From the NCBI GenBank assembly GCA_964427535.1, contig CAYRVF010000129.1, forward strand, positions 1-14,305: a stretch of DNA of 14,305 nucleotides, written 5' to 3'. Numbering within the stretch: the stretch's first letter is position 1; each line of letters opens with the position of its first letter. This document shows positions 1 to 7,243 of the stretch, one piece after another. This DNA comes from CAYRVF01 sp964427535 (GTDB lineage: Bacteria; Chloroflexota; Ktedonobacteria; Ktedonobacterales; JADMIN01). The position numbers were made by a program, and so were the translations under genes. A model generated the notes under the pieces. The model saw nothing but the letters and a program-made list of their open reading frames with translations, had not been told where the DNA came from and ran no database searches.

Positions 1-2
1 TG

Positions 3-140
3 ATCCGCGACCTGCGCACCTCCACCGGCACCACCTTCATCATCGCCACCCATGATCCAAACGTTGCCCGCTCCGCCGACCGCTCCATCCGCATCGTGGA
101 TGGCCTCGTCGCCAGCGAGGAAGCGTTCGCCCTCTCGTAA
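3..140 (+). CDS. ABC transporter ATP-binding protein, C-terminal fragment
   Basis: This is the last 45 codons of an ATPase gene that begins before the window; the reading frame is open from base 3 to the TAA at 138-140. The peptide contains I-I-A-T-H-D-P-N-V-A, the H-loop (switch) region of ABC ATPases, in which the histidine contacts the ATP gamma-phosphate. It is followed by A-D-R-S-I-R-I-V-D-G, the usual end of LolD/MacB-type ATPases. The Walker A, Walker B and signature motifs lie outside the window. The next gene, 123 nt downstream on the same strand, encodes an FtsX/MacB-type permease, so the two very probably form one exporter powered by ATP hydrolysis at the cytoplasmic face. Family assignment is secure from the H-loop and the neighbour; the substrate is unknown. 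Confidence 0.85.
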   Translation: MRDLRTSTGTTFIIATHDPNVARSADRSIRIVDGLVASEEAFALS

Positions 141-263
141 GTAACGCGAAGTCCGCATGTGCGTCCGGGGGTCGCTGCGCCTCTCCGCTGGAGGCCAGAC
201 GGCATCCACGGAGGAAAGCGGGCCCACAGCTCGCATGTATGCTTCGATAAGGAGCAGCTTCCT

Positions 264-2990
264 ATGAAGGCCGGTTTGTACTGGTCATACTCCACCCGTT
301 CGCTCGCGCGCGGCGGGCAGCGCACGTTGCTCGCGATGTTCTGCGTCGCCGTCGGCGTGCTCGCCATCGTCGCGCTGCAACTCGTGGGCAACATGGTGAA
401 TAATGGCCTCACCTCAAACGTGCGCGAGGGCAATGGCGGCGACATCTCGTTCCGCAGCGACATCACGCCGCTGACGCAGCCGCAGTTGAGCTTCTTCAGC
501 CAGCTTCAGCAGCAGGGCGAGATTACCACCTACACCTACACTTCGGACCACAACGGACAGTCCGACGCGACCGATAATTCGACGCAATATTACCAGCTTC
601 GCGCCGTCGATCCGGGGAACTTCCCGCTGGTCGGCGCGCCTACCTTCCAGTCGCCCTCGAACGCCAGCATCTCATCTCTGCTCACCGGCAACAACGTCGT
701 CGTGACGAGCGTGCTGCTCAATGACCTGAAGGCGAAGGTCGGCGACACCATCGCTGTGACCTCCGACGACGGCCGCCACTTTGACGGCAAGATCGCGGGC
801 GAGATCGCCAGCACCGGATTCTTCCGGCGCGCACAGATGCTCGTCGCCCGCGATTACTACGCTGGAGTGAACAGCTCCTCGGGGCGGCCGATCGCGTTCA
901 ATGGCGTGTACTCGAATGTGCCGGGCCACACCGACGCCAACGCGGCGAAGGCGCAGGCCGACATGGAGAAGCAGTTCCCGGCGGCCACCATCACCACGAC
1001 CAAGGATGCGCTGCAGCAGAATCAGTCGCAGGTGCAGAACATCCGCTACTTCTTGCAGGTCGTCGGGCTACTGGCGCTGTTGATCGGCGGGGTCGGCATC
1101 ATCAACACGATGCAGGTGCTACTGCGACGTCGGCAGACCGAGATCGCGATGCTCAAGACCGCCGGGTATCAGCGTACCGACCTCTACATGCTCTTCGGTC
1201 TTGAGGCAGGGCTGCTCGGCCTGGCGGGCGGCGTCATCGGCGCGCTCGCCGGAGTCGGCGTCAGCTTCCTCGTGAAGGGACTGGTCGAGACGGCGTTCAA
1301 CATCACGCTGCCGACGGCAATTGATCCAGGCACCGTGCTCTGGGGGGTCGCGATCGGCTTCTTTACGGCCCTGATTTTCGGGCTGATGCCAATCGTGCAG
1401 GCCAGCCAGGTGCGACCGCTCGCTGTGCTGCGGGGGCTGAGCGAGGGGACGGGCGGCGAGAGCATCGTGCTCACGATCATCCTCTCGGTGTTGCTGGTCG
1501 TGCTGTTCTTCTTGCTCGCCTGGACCATCCTCGGCACGCTGTTCGTGGCCATCGGCGTCGTCGCGGGCACGGGCATCTTTCTGGTGCTGCTGAGTCTGTT
1601 CTTCGCGCTGGTCGTCTTCATCGTCGGCAAGTTACCCGTGCCCGAACGGATCACCTTGCCCTTCGCCCTGTTGGTGGTTGTGGCCCTGCTCGTCGCCATC
1701 GGCATCACCTACTTCGCACCGGCGTTCGGCATCCTCTTCATCGTGATTGCGGCGCTCGGCTTCGTCGTCGGGTTCCTGCCTCGCGAGTGGAAGTCGAACG
1801 TGAAGATGGCGCTGCGCAACATCGACCGCCAACGTGTGCGGACGATCACGACGATGATCGCGCTCTTCGTCGGCGTCTTCGCGATCGGCCTGATTCTGGT
1901 GCTTGGCCAGAACATCAAGGACCAGATCAACCAGGCGCTCTCGACGCAGGTGAAGTACAACTCGTTCGTCATCGCGGGTCCTGCCGCCAAACCCCAGGTA
2001 GACACAGAGCTCAGCAAGCTCGGCGTCTCGAAGAGCGACACGCTCGTCAATGTCGTCGCGCAGGGCAATCCCGTCGCCGTCAACGGCAAGCCACTCGCCC
2101 AAGTGCTGGCAGGAGTCCCGAAGAATAGCTCCGCGACGCGCATCGGCCGTGATGAAGCTGTCTCGTACATCAGCAGCATCCAGGGCTGGGACCTCGCTGG
2201 TGGCAGCACGCCGGCCAGCACGGGCGCGACACTCGCCAGTGGCTCCGACCTGACCGCTGCGGACGCGAACACAAACAACGTGATCCTTCCGGCGCGCGCG
2301 CGGCAGTCCCCGCTCAGCCTGAGCGTCGGCAGCACCATTACGCTCGCCAGCCCGGACGGGAAGACGGTGCAGACGCTGACCGTCATCGGCTTCTACTCCA
2401 ACAGCTTCGGCGCAGGCGGTATGTACGGTGACAATAGCGCAGCGAATAAGGTTGCTGGAGGGCAGCCCTTCTACGTCTATCAGCTCCGTCTCGACCCGAC
2501 GAAGTCTGACCAGACGCTGCATTCGATCGAGAAGGCTGCGCCGACCGTGCAAACCTTCAGCCTGATCGACCTGGCGCTCTTCATCAACACCCTGCTCAAC
2601 AACCTGATCATCCTGTTGACGGCGGTCGCCTCGCTCGCTATGCTGGCTGGCCTCATCATCATCGCCAATGCGGTCGCGCTGGCGATGCTGGAGCGCCGAC
2701 GCGAGCTGGGCATCCTCAAATCAGTCGGCTACACCAGCCGCAGCGTGCTCAGCGAAGTGCTCATCGAGAACGGCACTGTCGGCTTCCTGGGCGCGCTGCT
2801 GGCGATGCTGCTGGTGCTGCTGGCGATGCTCATCTTGGGCAAGGTGGTCTTCAAGATCGACCTCAGCGTGGGAATCCCCATCGTGCTCATCACGGTGGGT
2901 GCGACCGCCGCGGTCTGCATGGTCGTCGCCGGTATCGTCGCCTGGAGCGCCACGCGCGTGCGCCCGCTAGAAGTGCTCCGATACGAGTAA
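264..2990 (+). CDS. MacB/FtsX-type ABC transporter permease, two FtsX domains
   Basis: A 908-residue membrane subunit of an ABC exporter, partner of the ATPase ending at 140. I chose the ATG at 264 because AAGGAG (249-254) lies 9 nt upstream and the protein then starts directly before TM1 (about residues 21-45); the frame is open from 159 but those 35 residues look non-coding. Order: TM1, extracytoplasmic MacB-like domain (about 46-260), first FtsX domain (about 262-392) with the cytoplasmic R-R-R-Q-T-E-I-A-M-L-K-T-A-G-Y segment, a block of extra hydrophobic helices (about 399-505), another TM (about 525-548), second outer domain (about 550-765), second FtsX domain (about 766-908) with E-R-R-R-E-L-G-I-L-K-S-V-G-Y. 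Both halves end in V-R-P-L-x-V-L-R, showing internal duplication. Such permeases act by mechanotransmission on lipoproteins, lipids, peptides or antibiotics; the sequence does not say which. Confidence 0.9.
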   Translation: MKAGLYWSYSTRSLARGGQRTLLAMFCVAVGVLAIVALQLVGNMVNNGLTSNVREGNGGDISFRSDITPLTQPQLSFFSQLQQQGEITTYTYTSDHNGQSDATDNSTQYYQLRAVDPGNFPLVGAPTFQSPSNASISSLLTGNNVVVTSVLLNDLKAKVGDTIAVTSDDGRHFDGKIAGEIASTGFFRRAQMLVARDYYAGVNSSSGRPIAFNGVYSNVPGHTDANAAKAQADMEKQFPAATITTTKDALQQNQSQVQNIRYFLQVVGLLALLIGGVGIINTMQVLLRRRQTEIAMLKTAGYQRTDLYMLFGLEAGLLGLAGGVIGALAGVGVSFLVKGLVETAFNITLPTAIDPGTVLWGVAIGFFTALIFGLMPIVQASQVRPLAVLRGLSEGTGGESIVLTIILSVLLVVLFFLLAWTILGTLFVAIGVVAGTGIFLVLLSLFFALVVFIVGKLPVPERITLPFALLVVVALLVAIGITYFAPAFGILFIVIAALGFVVGFLPREWKSNVKMALRNIDRQRVRTITTMIALFVGVFAIGLILVLGQNIKDQINQALSTQVKYNSFVIAGPAAKPQVDTELSKLGVSKSDTLVNVVAQGNPVAVNGKPLAQVLAGVPKNSSATRIGRDEAVSYISSIQGWDLAGGSTPASTGATLASGSDLTAADANTNNVILPARARQSPLSLSVGSTITLASPDGKTVQTLTVIGFYSNSFGAGGMYGDNSAANKVAGGQPFYVYQLRLDPTKSDQTLHSIEKAAPTVQTFSLIDLALFINTLLNNLIILLTAVASLAMLAGLIIIANAVALAMLERRRELGILKSVGYTSRSVLSEVLIENGTVGFLGALLAMLLVLLAMLILGKVVFKIDLSVGIPIVLITVGATAAVCMVVAGIVAWSATRVRPLEVLRYE

Positions 2991-3037
2991 CCCGGGAGTC
3001 TGACACTTCTGGCTGGCGGCGTGTGCGTCCCTTGTAC

Positions 3038-3071
3038 CATGCTCTCGTCCTCTTCGGAGGACGAGAGCATG
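3038..3071. terminator. Perfect 15-bp hairpin with UUCG loop, bidirectional terminator
   Basis: Bases 3038-3052 and 3057-3071 are exact reverse complements (15 of 15), separated by TTCG. The closing pair is C-G, giving the exceptionally stable cUUCGg tetraloop when transcribed from the plus strand. It sits 48 nt after the permease stop codon and 33 nt beyond the stop of the converging FAD oxidoreductase. Neither side carries a clear U-run, so it may act as a 3'-end stabilising or transcript-insulating hairpin rather than a textbook intrinsic terminator. Confidence 0.75.
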
Positions 3072-3103
3072 CGTGTCACTGGAGGCATACATCTGCCCGA
3101 CCA

Positions 3104-4285
3104 TCACCTCTCGCTTGGCAGTACGTAGGCGTCGGGCGGCAGGAACCGTGCGTAGGAGAAGGGCCGCAGCAGGTCGGGTCGCTCCCCGGTGACGGCCCAC
3201 TCGGCGAGCTGCTGGGCGATAGCGAGCGAGATCGCAAACCCGTGTCCCGACCAGCCTGTGCCGACGAGCATGTTGCGCGCCCCAGGAAGGCGGTCAATGA
3301 CTGGGATGCCGTCGATGGACACCGATTCGGGGCGGCTGGCGTCGCACTCCTCGACCGCGACCCCGGCGAGCGACGAGTAGACGGCCACAGCCTCGGCGAG
3401 GTTGCCCTCTACCTGAGACGGGATGGTCTCGCCGCGGCTGGTCGCGGGATTCCAGCGGCCATGCCATCCGCCGGAGATCATGACTCGCCCGCCGGGAATG
3501 GGCTTCATCGCGAGGGTGCGCGACGCATGGTCGATCAGGTGGTGTATGGGCATGGGATCGACCGGTGTGGTCGCCAGCACTTGTGGCAGCATCTGCCACA
3601 CCGGTAGGTCGATGCCGAGATGCGTCTGCACGAACGCGGGCACGTGGGTATTGGAGAGGAGCAGCAGCGTCCGTCGTACACCGATGCGCTCGCCATACGC
3701 GGTGACGACACTCGTCACCCGGTCGCCCTCTCGCTCGAGGCCGGTGACGGGTGCGAATTCGCGAATCTCGGCGCCCAGACGCTGCGGGGCGCGCGCCAAG
3801 CCAAGCGTCGTGGTGGTGTGGTCCGCGATGCCGTCCAACGGACAATAGAGGGCGGCGACCACCACATCAGTTACGCCCGGTTCTAGGCCGCGCACCGCAT
3901 CGCGGTCGAGCAGCTGAGTCGGAATGCCGTGACGTTCCTGCAGTTGCTGGCGCGCCCGCGCGCTGGCCAGGACATCCTCTGATTCGCCTTCCTGCTGCTC
4001 GAACAACATCAGCAGGCCGGTGCGCTCGTAGCCGGTCGGCGCGTCGATCTCGTCGGCAAGCCCCGGCCACATGTCGTAGGCCGCGCGCATCAGCGGCAGC
4101 TCACGCACATCGCGTCCGCAGGCCCGCACGCCACGCTTGCCCAAGCCGCCCGAGGCACCGCTAGCGATCGTCTCGGCCTCGAGCACCAGCACATCCGCGC
4201 CACGCTTGGTCAGCTCCCAGGCGACCGCGCAGCCATAGACGCCTCCACCGACGATGACAAAGTCGCGCGCACCCCCATCGTACAT
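3104..4285 (-). CDS. FAD-dependent oxidoreductase, DAO/sarcosine-oxidase-like family
   Basis: A 393-residue flavoprotein. The start is the ATG at 4285-4283: GAGGGGAG (4290-4297) lies about 5 nt upstream and the protein begins just before the Rossmann strand. The frame extends much further upstream but that part is low-complexity and includes an intergenic repeat. Residues 10-36 hold the dinucleotide-binding fold, V-I-V-G-G-G-V-Y-G-C (GxGxxG at G13, G15, G18) with E36 positioned for the ribose. The C-terminal part has G-T-G-W-S-G-H-G-F-A-I-S, the second FAD-contacting loop typical of glycine/sarcosine oxidase-like DAO proteins. Such enzymes oxidise secondary or primary amines or related C-N substrates; the true substrate cannot be read here. 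It is divergent from the MaoC-MBL pair and converges with the ABC permease. No convincing promoter was seen upstream. Confidence 0.88.
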   Translation of the reverse strand: MYDGGARDFVIVGGGVYGCAVAWELTKRGADVLVLEAETIASGASGGLGKRGVRACGRDVRELPLMRAAYDMWPGLADEIDAPTGYERTGLLMLFEQQEGESEDVLASARARQQLQERHGIPTQLLDRDAVRGLEPGVTDVVVAALYCPLDGIADHTTTTLGLARAPQRLGAEIREFAPVTGLEREGDRVTSVVTAYGERIGVRRTLLLLSNTHVPAFVQTHLGIDLPVWQMLPQVLATTPVDPMPIHHLIDHASRTLAMKPIPGGRVMISGGWHGRWNPATSRGETIPSQVEGNLAEAVAVYSSLAGVAVEECDASRPESVSIDGIPVIDRLPGARNMLVGTGWSGHGFAISLAIAQQLAEWAVTGERPDLLRPFSYARFLPPDAYVLPSER

Positions 4286-4402
4286 GTAGCTCCCCTCGCT
4301 CTCTATCTTGGTGTCAGATTCTCTCACATCCTCGCGCGCGACAAGCCCCGTGATTACTATGCGCCAGCCTTGGATGCCTTTCGCCAGAGGCGCTCCCAGA
4401 GA

Positions 4403-4440
4403 TCCCCCCGTACACGGAGGGGGCGAGGGAAAGGTTCTGC
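4403..4440. repeat. GC-rich dispersed intergenic repeat, copy 1
   Basis: A C-run (4404-4409), a CCGT/ACGG self-complementary core (4408-4417) and a G-run (4419-4423) form an imperfect palindrome, followed by GAGGG, then AGGTTCTGCC ending about 4441. The same order of C-run, short spacer, GAGGGGG, AGGG and AGGTCTGCC or AGGTTCTGCC occurs in the same orientation at about 8956-9019. This suggests a dispersed noncoding element, in the divergent spacer between the FAD oxidoreductase and MaoC genes. Confidence 0.5.
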
Positions 4441-4447
4441 CGCCCCC

Positions 4448-4477
4448 TTGACACCCTCGGTGGGCCGTCGCTACCCT
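4448..4477 (+). promoter_or_regulatory. Sigma-70-like promoter for MaoC-MBL operon
   Basis: A consensus -35 TTGACA (4448-4453) is followed after 18 nt by TACCCT (4472-4477), which keeps the three most conserved -10 positions (first T, A, last T). The predicted start is about 4484, giving a leader of about 43 nt before the MaoC ATG at 4527. Confidence 0.6.
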
Positions 4478-4526
4478 CAACATAGAGCGCACGGCTCCCG
4501 TGGAACCAGGAGGAGGGCGACGGTCG

Positions 4527-4976
4527 ATGAGCCAGGCAACTGAGGGCTTCAAGCAGCGAATACGCGACGCGTTCGACGAGATTGAGGTCGGGCGCGTCTT
4601 TACCTTTACGCGCACCTTCACAGAGGGCGACGTCGCCATGTTCTGTGGCGTGACGGGCGACTTCAACCCCTACCACATTGACGACAGCTTCGCAAACGAG
4701 AGCTTCTTCGGAGGGCGCATCGTGCCTGGCCTGCTGACCGCGAGCATGCTCACGCACATCGGCGGCATGCTCGGCTGGCTGGCGACGGAGATGCACTTCG
4801 AGTTTCTACAGCCGGTCTACATCGGCGACACCGTACGCTGCGCGATCACCGTCGTCGAGAAAGACACGGAGCGCCGCCTCTGCACCTGCGACGCGGTCTG
4901 CGTGAACGCTCAAGGTGCCGAGGTGGTTCGGGCGCGGTTCGGCGGCTTCCCGGGTCTGGTGCGGCTTGCCCGCTAG
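4527..4976 (+). CDS. MaoC-like dehydratase / (R)-enoyl-CoA hydratase
   Basis: A 149-residue single hot-dog protein. The ATG at 4527 follows AGGAGGAGGG (4508-4517) by about 9 nt; a GTG at 4500 in frame would place this Shine-Dalgarno inside the coding region, so it is not used. The hydratase-2 motif reads F-C-G-V-T-G-D-F-N-P-Y-H-I-D with D45 and H50, matching the spacing of the catalytic Asp/His pair in PhaJ-type (R)-specific enoyl-CoA hydratases, and is followed by the usual R-I-V-P-G-L-L segment. Members hydrate trans-2-enoyl-CoA to (R)-3-hydroxyacyl-CoA in the cytoplasm, or act on related mesaconyl-type substrates. The gene ends in tandem stops (TAG TGA, 4974-4979), 22 nt before the MBL-fold hydrolase, so the two are probably co-transcribed. 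Family is sure; exact substrate is not. Confidence 0.9.
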   Translation: MSQATEGFKQRIRDAFDEIEVGRVFTFTRTFTEGDVAMFCGVTGDFNPYHIDDSFANESFFGGRIVPGLLTASMLTHIGGMLGWLATEMHFEFLQPVYIGDTVRCAITVVEKDTERRLCTCDAVCVNAQGAEVVRARFGGFPGLVRLAR

Positions 4977-4998
4977 TGAGACGCGAAAGGACATCGAA

Positions 4999-5976
4999 AT
5001 GCCTGCGCCGAGCTGGCTGACGTTCTTCCAGCGCACCTTCCCCAGCGCCAATATGGCCCTCATTCGTGGCAACCAGCCGGTTCTCGTCGATACCGGCTTC
5101 GGGGCGGATCTCGCAGCAACGGAATCGCTGCTCCGCGACGCGGGCGTGCCGCCCGAGCAACTGTCGCTGATCGTCAACACCCACTATCACTGCGATCACA
5201 CGGGTGGGAACTCCGGACTGCAGGCCCGTTACGGCATCCCTGTCGCGGCGCACGCATGGGACGCAGCGGTCGTGAACGGGCGCGCTCGCGAGGCCTGCGC
5301 GGCGGAGTGGCTTGGACAGCCGATCGAGCCGTATCAGGTCGATCGCGCGCTCTCCGACGGCGACACGATCGACGCTGGCGGCATCGTGCTCCAGGTGCTG
5401 CATACGCCCGGCCACACGCTGGGGCACATCAGCCTCTTCGAGCCTGAGAGCCGCACACTGATCTGTGGCGACGCCGTGCACTCCGACGACGCGGCGTGGC
5501 TCACTGAGTTTCGCGAGGGCATCGGCGCGCCGTACCGTGCACTCGCCACTCTCGACCGGCTGGCGGCGATGCGGCCGAAATGGGGATGCTCGGGACACGG
5601 CCCCGCGCTCGACGATCCACTCGCCGCCATCGACACCGCGCGCAGGCGCTATGAGTCGTGGCTGGCGGATCCGCGCAAGATGGGCTGGCACGCGTGCAAG
5701 CGCATCCTGGCCTACGCGCTGATGATTCGCGACGGCATGACGGCCGACGAAGTCCGCATGTATGTGCTCGGCAGTCCGTGGTACGACGACTACAGCCGCT
5801 ACGTCTTCGACTCCACACCCGAAGATTTCTTTGAGCCTCTGCTTGCCGAGATGCTCCGCTCGCGCGCTGCCATCTGGCGCGATGGCAAACTCGTCCCCAC
5901 TGCTCCCTATGTCACCCCGCCGCCAGGCTGGCCCACCGGACCCGCCCGCCCACGCGACTGGCCCCCGGTGCGCTAG
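4999..5976 (+). CDS. Metallo-beta-lactamase-fold hydrolase
   Basis: A 325-residue MBL-fold enzyme. The ATG at 4999 has GAAAGGA (4985-4991) 7 nt upstream; the frame is open further back but overlaps the MaoC gene. The dinuclear metal site is complete: T-H-Y-H-C-D-H (H62, H64, D66, H67), H139 in H-T-P-G-H-T, D158 in C-G-D-A-V, and H200 in S-G-H-G-P. After the MBL domain there is a C-terminal alpha-helical region (about 210-325) ending in a proline-rich tail. The arrangement fits the glyoxalase-II-like/hydroxyacylglutathione hydrolase-like branch, which includes thioesterases, lactonases and many uncharacterised proteins. Second gene of the MaoC operon, so a role in thioester or lactone turnover together with the hydratase is a reasonable inference, not shown. 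Confidence 0.88.
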   Translation: MPAPSWLTFFQRTFPSANMALIRGNQPVLVDTGFGADLAATESLLRDAGVPPEQLSLIVNTHYHCDHTGGNSGLQARYGIPVAAHAWDAAVVNGRAREACAAEWLGQPIEPYQVDRALSDGDTIDAGGIVLQVLHTPGHTLGHISLFEPESRTLICGDAVHSDDAAWLTEFREGIGAPYRALATLDRLAAMRPKWGCSGHGPALDDPLAAIDTARRRYESWLADPRKMGWHACKRILAYALMIRDGMTADEVRMYVLGSPWYDDYSRYVFDSTPEDFFEPLLAEMLRSRAAIWRDGKLVPTAPYVTPPPGWPTGPARPRDWPPVR

Positions 5977-6005
5977 CCATTACGAGACTTGCGGTCCACT
6001 CTTGG

Positions 6006-6260
6006 TCATTTCATGCCGCGATGCTTGCCTTGCGACTGGGTCCGGCTGAATCCGGTCTCGACGTCTGCCAAGCTCTCATAGCGGTTGAACGGAAACATGT
6101 CGATACGTCCGACAACCTCCGGGCTGGCGCCATGATGCTCCGCGTAGTCTATGAGATCAGCCTTCGTCGCCGGATACTGCATGCCCTTGAGGGCGCGAGC
6201 AATATCTACGGCGGATACATGTACTTGGTCGAAGTTGGCTGGCGAATGATGGTGTGGCAT
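6006..6260 (-). CDS. DUF2795 domain protein
   Basis: An 84-residue protein. I take the ATG at 6260-6258 because AAGGAG (complement of 6267-6272) lies 6 nt upstream; an in-frame ATG further back (6338) would add 26 residues without a good binding site. Residues about 10-75 read like DUF2795: a helix, then M-Q-Y-P-A-T-K-A-D-L-I-D-Y-A-E-H-H-G-A, and F-N-R-Y-E-S-L-A-D-V-E near the end. This short helical domain is known from Actinobacteria, Chloroflexi and others, usually as a stand-alone protein whose function is not established. A histidine-rich start (M-P-H-H-H) is present. The gene stands alone: it converges on the MBL hydrolase (29 nt between stops, no obvious terminator) and diverges from the TetR gene. 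Confidence 0.8.
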   Translation of the reverse strand: MPHHHSPANFDQVHVSAVDIARALKGMQYPATKADLIDYAEHHGASPEVVGRIDMFPFNRYESLADVETGFSRTQSQGKHRGMK

Positions 6261-6503
6261 GCTACGCTCCTTGGCCGCGTTGTCTTTGGCGGCGAGGATC
6301 GACATGCGCGCGGACTGACACGGCAGGCGCGCGAGCATCCTCGTCTTCTCCGAGGCGTGCGTGCAAGGCGCATACCAGCGCGCCAGACGTCACTCTTGCG
6401 CCAATTGTCTGTTTCGCTGTGTCTCCACAGCCGCACCGCAACGCATGCTATTTCGATCAGGCGCAGACATCAGGCGAAGACGGAGATCCGCTAGCCCGCT
6501 ACA

Positions 6504-6533
6504 TTGACGCCACCATCGCTGAACAGGTACAGT
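6504..6533 (+). promoter_or_regulatory. Promoter of the TetR gene
   Basis: TTGACG (6504-6509), an 18-nt spacer and TACAGT (6528-6533) form a good sigma-70-like promoter. The predicted start is about 6540, exactly where the palindromic operator begins. Confidence 0.65.
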
Positions 6534-6539
6534 CTCCAC

Positions 6540-6555
6540 CAGACCGATCGGTCTG
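6540..6555. promoter_or_regulatory. 16-bp perfect palindrome, probable TetR operator
   Basis: CAGACCGATCGGTCTG is its own reverse complement over all 16 bases. It lies between the predicted -10 and the TetR ribosome binding site, 22 nt before the ATG, covering about +1 to +16. TetR-family dimers typically bind such palindromes next to their own gene, so binding here would block transcription of the regulator and any genes read through downstream. Confidence 0.8.
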
Positions 6556-6577
6556 AATCACGAGAGGGAGGCTGGCG

Positions 6578-7198
6578 ATGGAGAGAGGCGCACGCACTCG
6601 CGAGCACATTCTCGAACGCTCGGCGCAGCTCTTCAGCCGCACCGGCTACTTCGGTTCCTCGCTCGCCGACATCATGCGGGAGACTGGGCTGGAGAAGGGC
6701 GGCATCTACAACCACTTCGCCAGCAAGGACGAGCTTGCGCTGGCTGCCTTCGACTACGCCTTCGCGCTTCTGTGGGAACGGGTTGGGACGGCACTGACAG
6801 GAAAGCCTGGCGCGGTCGAGCAACTGCTCGCGCTTGTCGGCGTCTTCCAGAGTCTCATATATCGCCCGATGCTCGCCGGCGGGTGTCCGCTCCTCAACAC
6901 TGCCGTCGAGGCTGACGACGCGCATCCGGCTCTCAGCGCGCGAGCACGTGACGGCATGACACAGTGTCGCCAACGCGTGCGCGAGATCGTGGAGGAGGGA
7001 GTCGCGCGGGGCGAGCTTCACGCGGGCACGGACGGCGAAACAGTGGCGTCGGTGCTGCTCGGCGGCCTGGAAGGCGCGGTCATGCTGACGAAGCTCTACC
7101 GCGACGCCGCACATATGCGCCGCACGGTCGATCACCTGACACACTATATCGTCTCGGAGCTTGCGGCCGTCCCTTCTGGCGCCATTCCAGAGGGATAA
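6578..7198 (+). CDS. TetR/AcrR family transcriptional regulator
   Basis: A 206-residue DNA-binding repressor. The ATG at 6578 has AGGGAGG (6565-6571) 6 nt upstream. The N-terminal helix-turn-helix is typical (about residues 10-55): R-E-H-I-L-E-R-S-A-Q-L-F, then the recognition part G-L-E-K-G-G-I-Y-N-H-F-A-S-K-D-E-L. The C-terminal ligand and dimer domain contains G-G-C-P-L-L-N-T-A-V-E-A-D-D (about 105-118), a motif of LmrA/YxaF-like members. It probably binds the palindrome at 6540-6555 in its own leader (autoregulation). The thioesterase follows 45 nt after the stop and the LLM oxidoreductase after that, so these are the likely regulated genes. The inducer is unknown; an acyl-CoA or lipophilic small molecule would fit the neighbours but is inference. 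Confidence 0.92.
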   Translation: MERGARTREHILERSAQLFSRTGYFGSSLADIMRETGLEKGGIYNHFASKDELALAAFDYAFALLWERVGTALTGKPGAVEQLLALVGVFQSLIYRPMLAGGCPLLNTAVEADDAHPALSARARDGMTQCRQRVREIVEEGVARGELHAGTDGETVASVLLGGLEGAVMLTKLYRDAAHMRRTVDHLTHYIVSELAAVPSGAIPEG

Positions 7199-7243
7199 CG
7201 CGCCGCGCCCAATGATACCTATTCACGAGAGGATCACTACCCC

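Larger units (their letters stand above)
6261..6577. other. Divergent intergenic region, DUF2795 / TetR
   Basis: A 317-bp spacer. It holds the DUF2795 ribosome binding site at 6267-6272, a small perfect 6-bp inverted repeat with TCTC loop (GCTGTG 6416-6421, CACAGC 6426-6431), the TetR promoter (6504-6533), the palindromic operator (6540-6555) and the TetR ribosome binding site (6565-6571). I saw no convincing gene in the remaining part; reading frames there lack binding sites and family resemblance. Confidence 0.6.

Noticed and set aside
159..263. N-terminal extension of the ABC permease to an ATG at 159
   Set aside because: The 35 added residues are not membrane-like, there is no binding site before 159, and AAGGAG sits correctly before the ATG at 264.
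1632..2552. Long minus-strand frames opposite the permease (for example 1632-2552)
   Set aside because: Arg/Asp/His-rich composition typical of shadows of a GC-rich gene; the plus strand encodes an unmistakable FtsX protein.
4286..4666. Upstream extension of the FAD oxidoreductase to 4666
   Set aside because: It runs through the GC-rich repeat, the opposite-strand promoter and the MaoC gene; the ATG at 4285 has a strong ribosome binding site right before the Rossmann fold.
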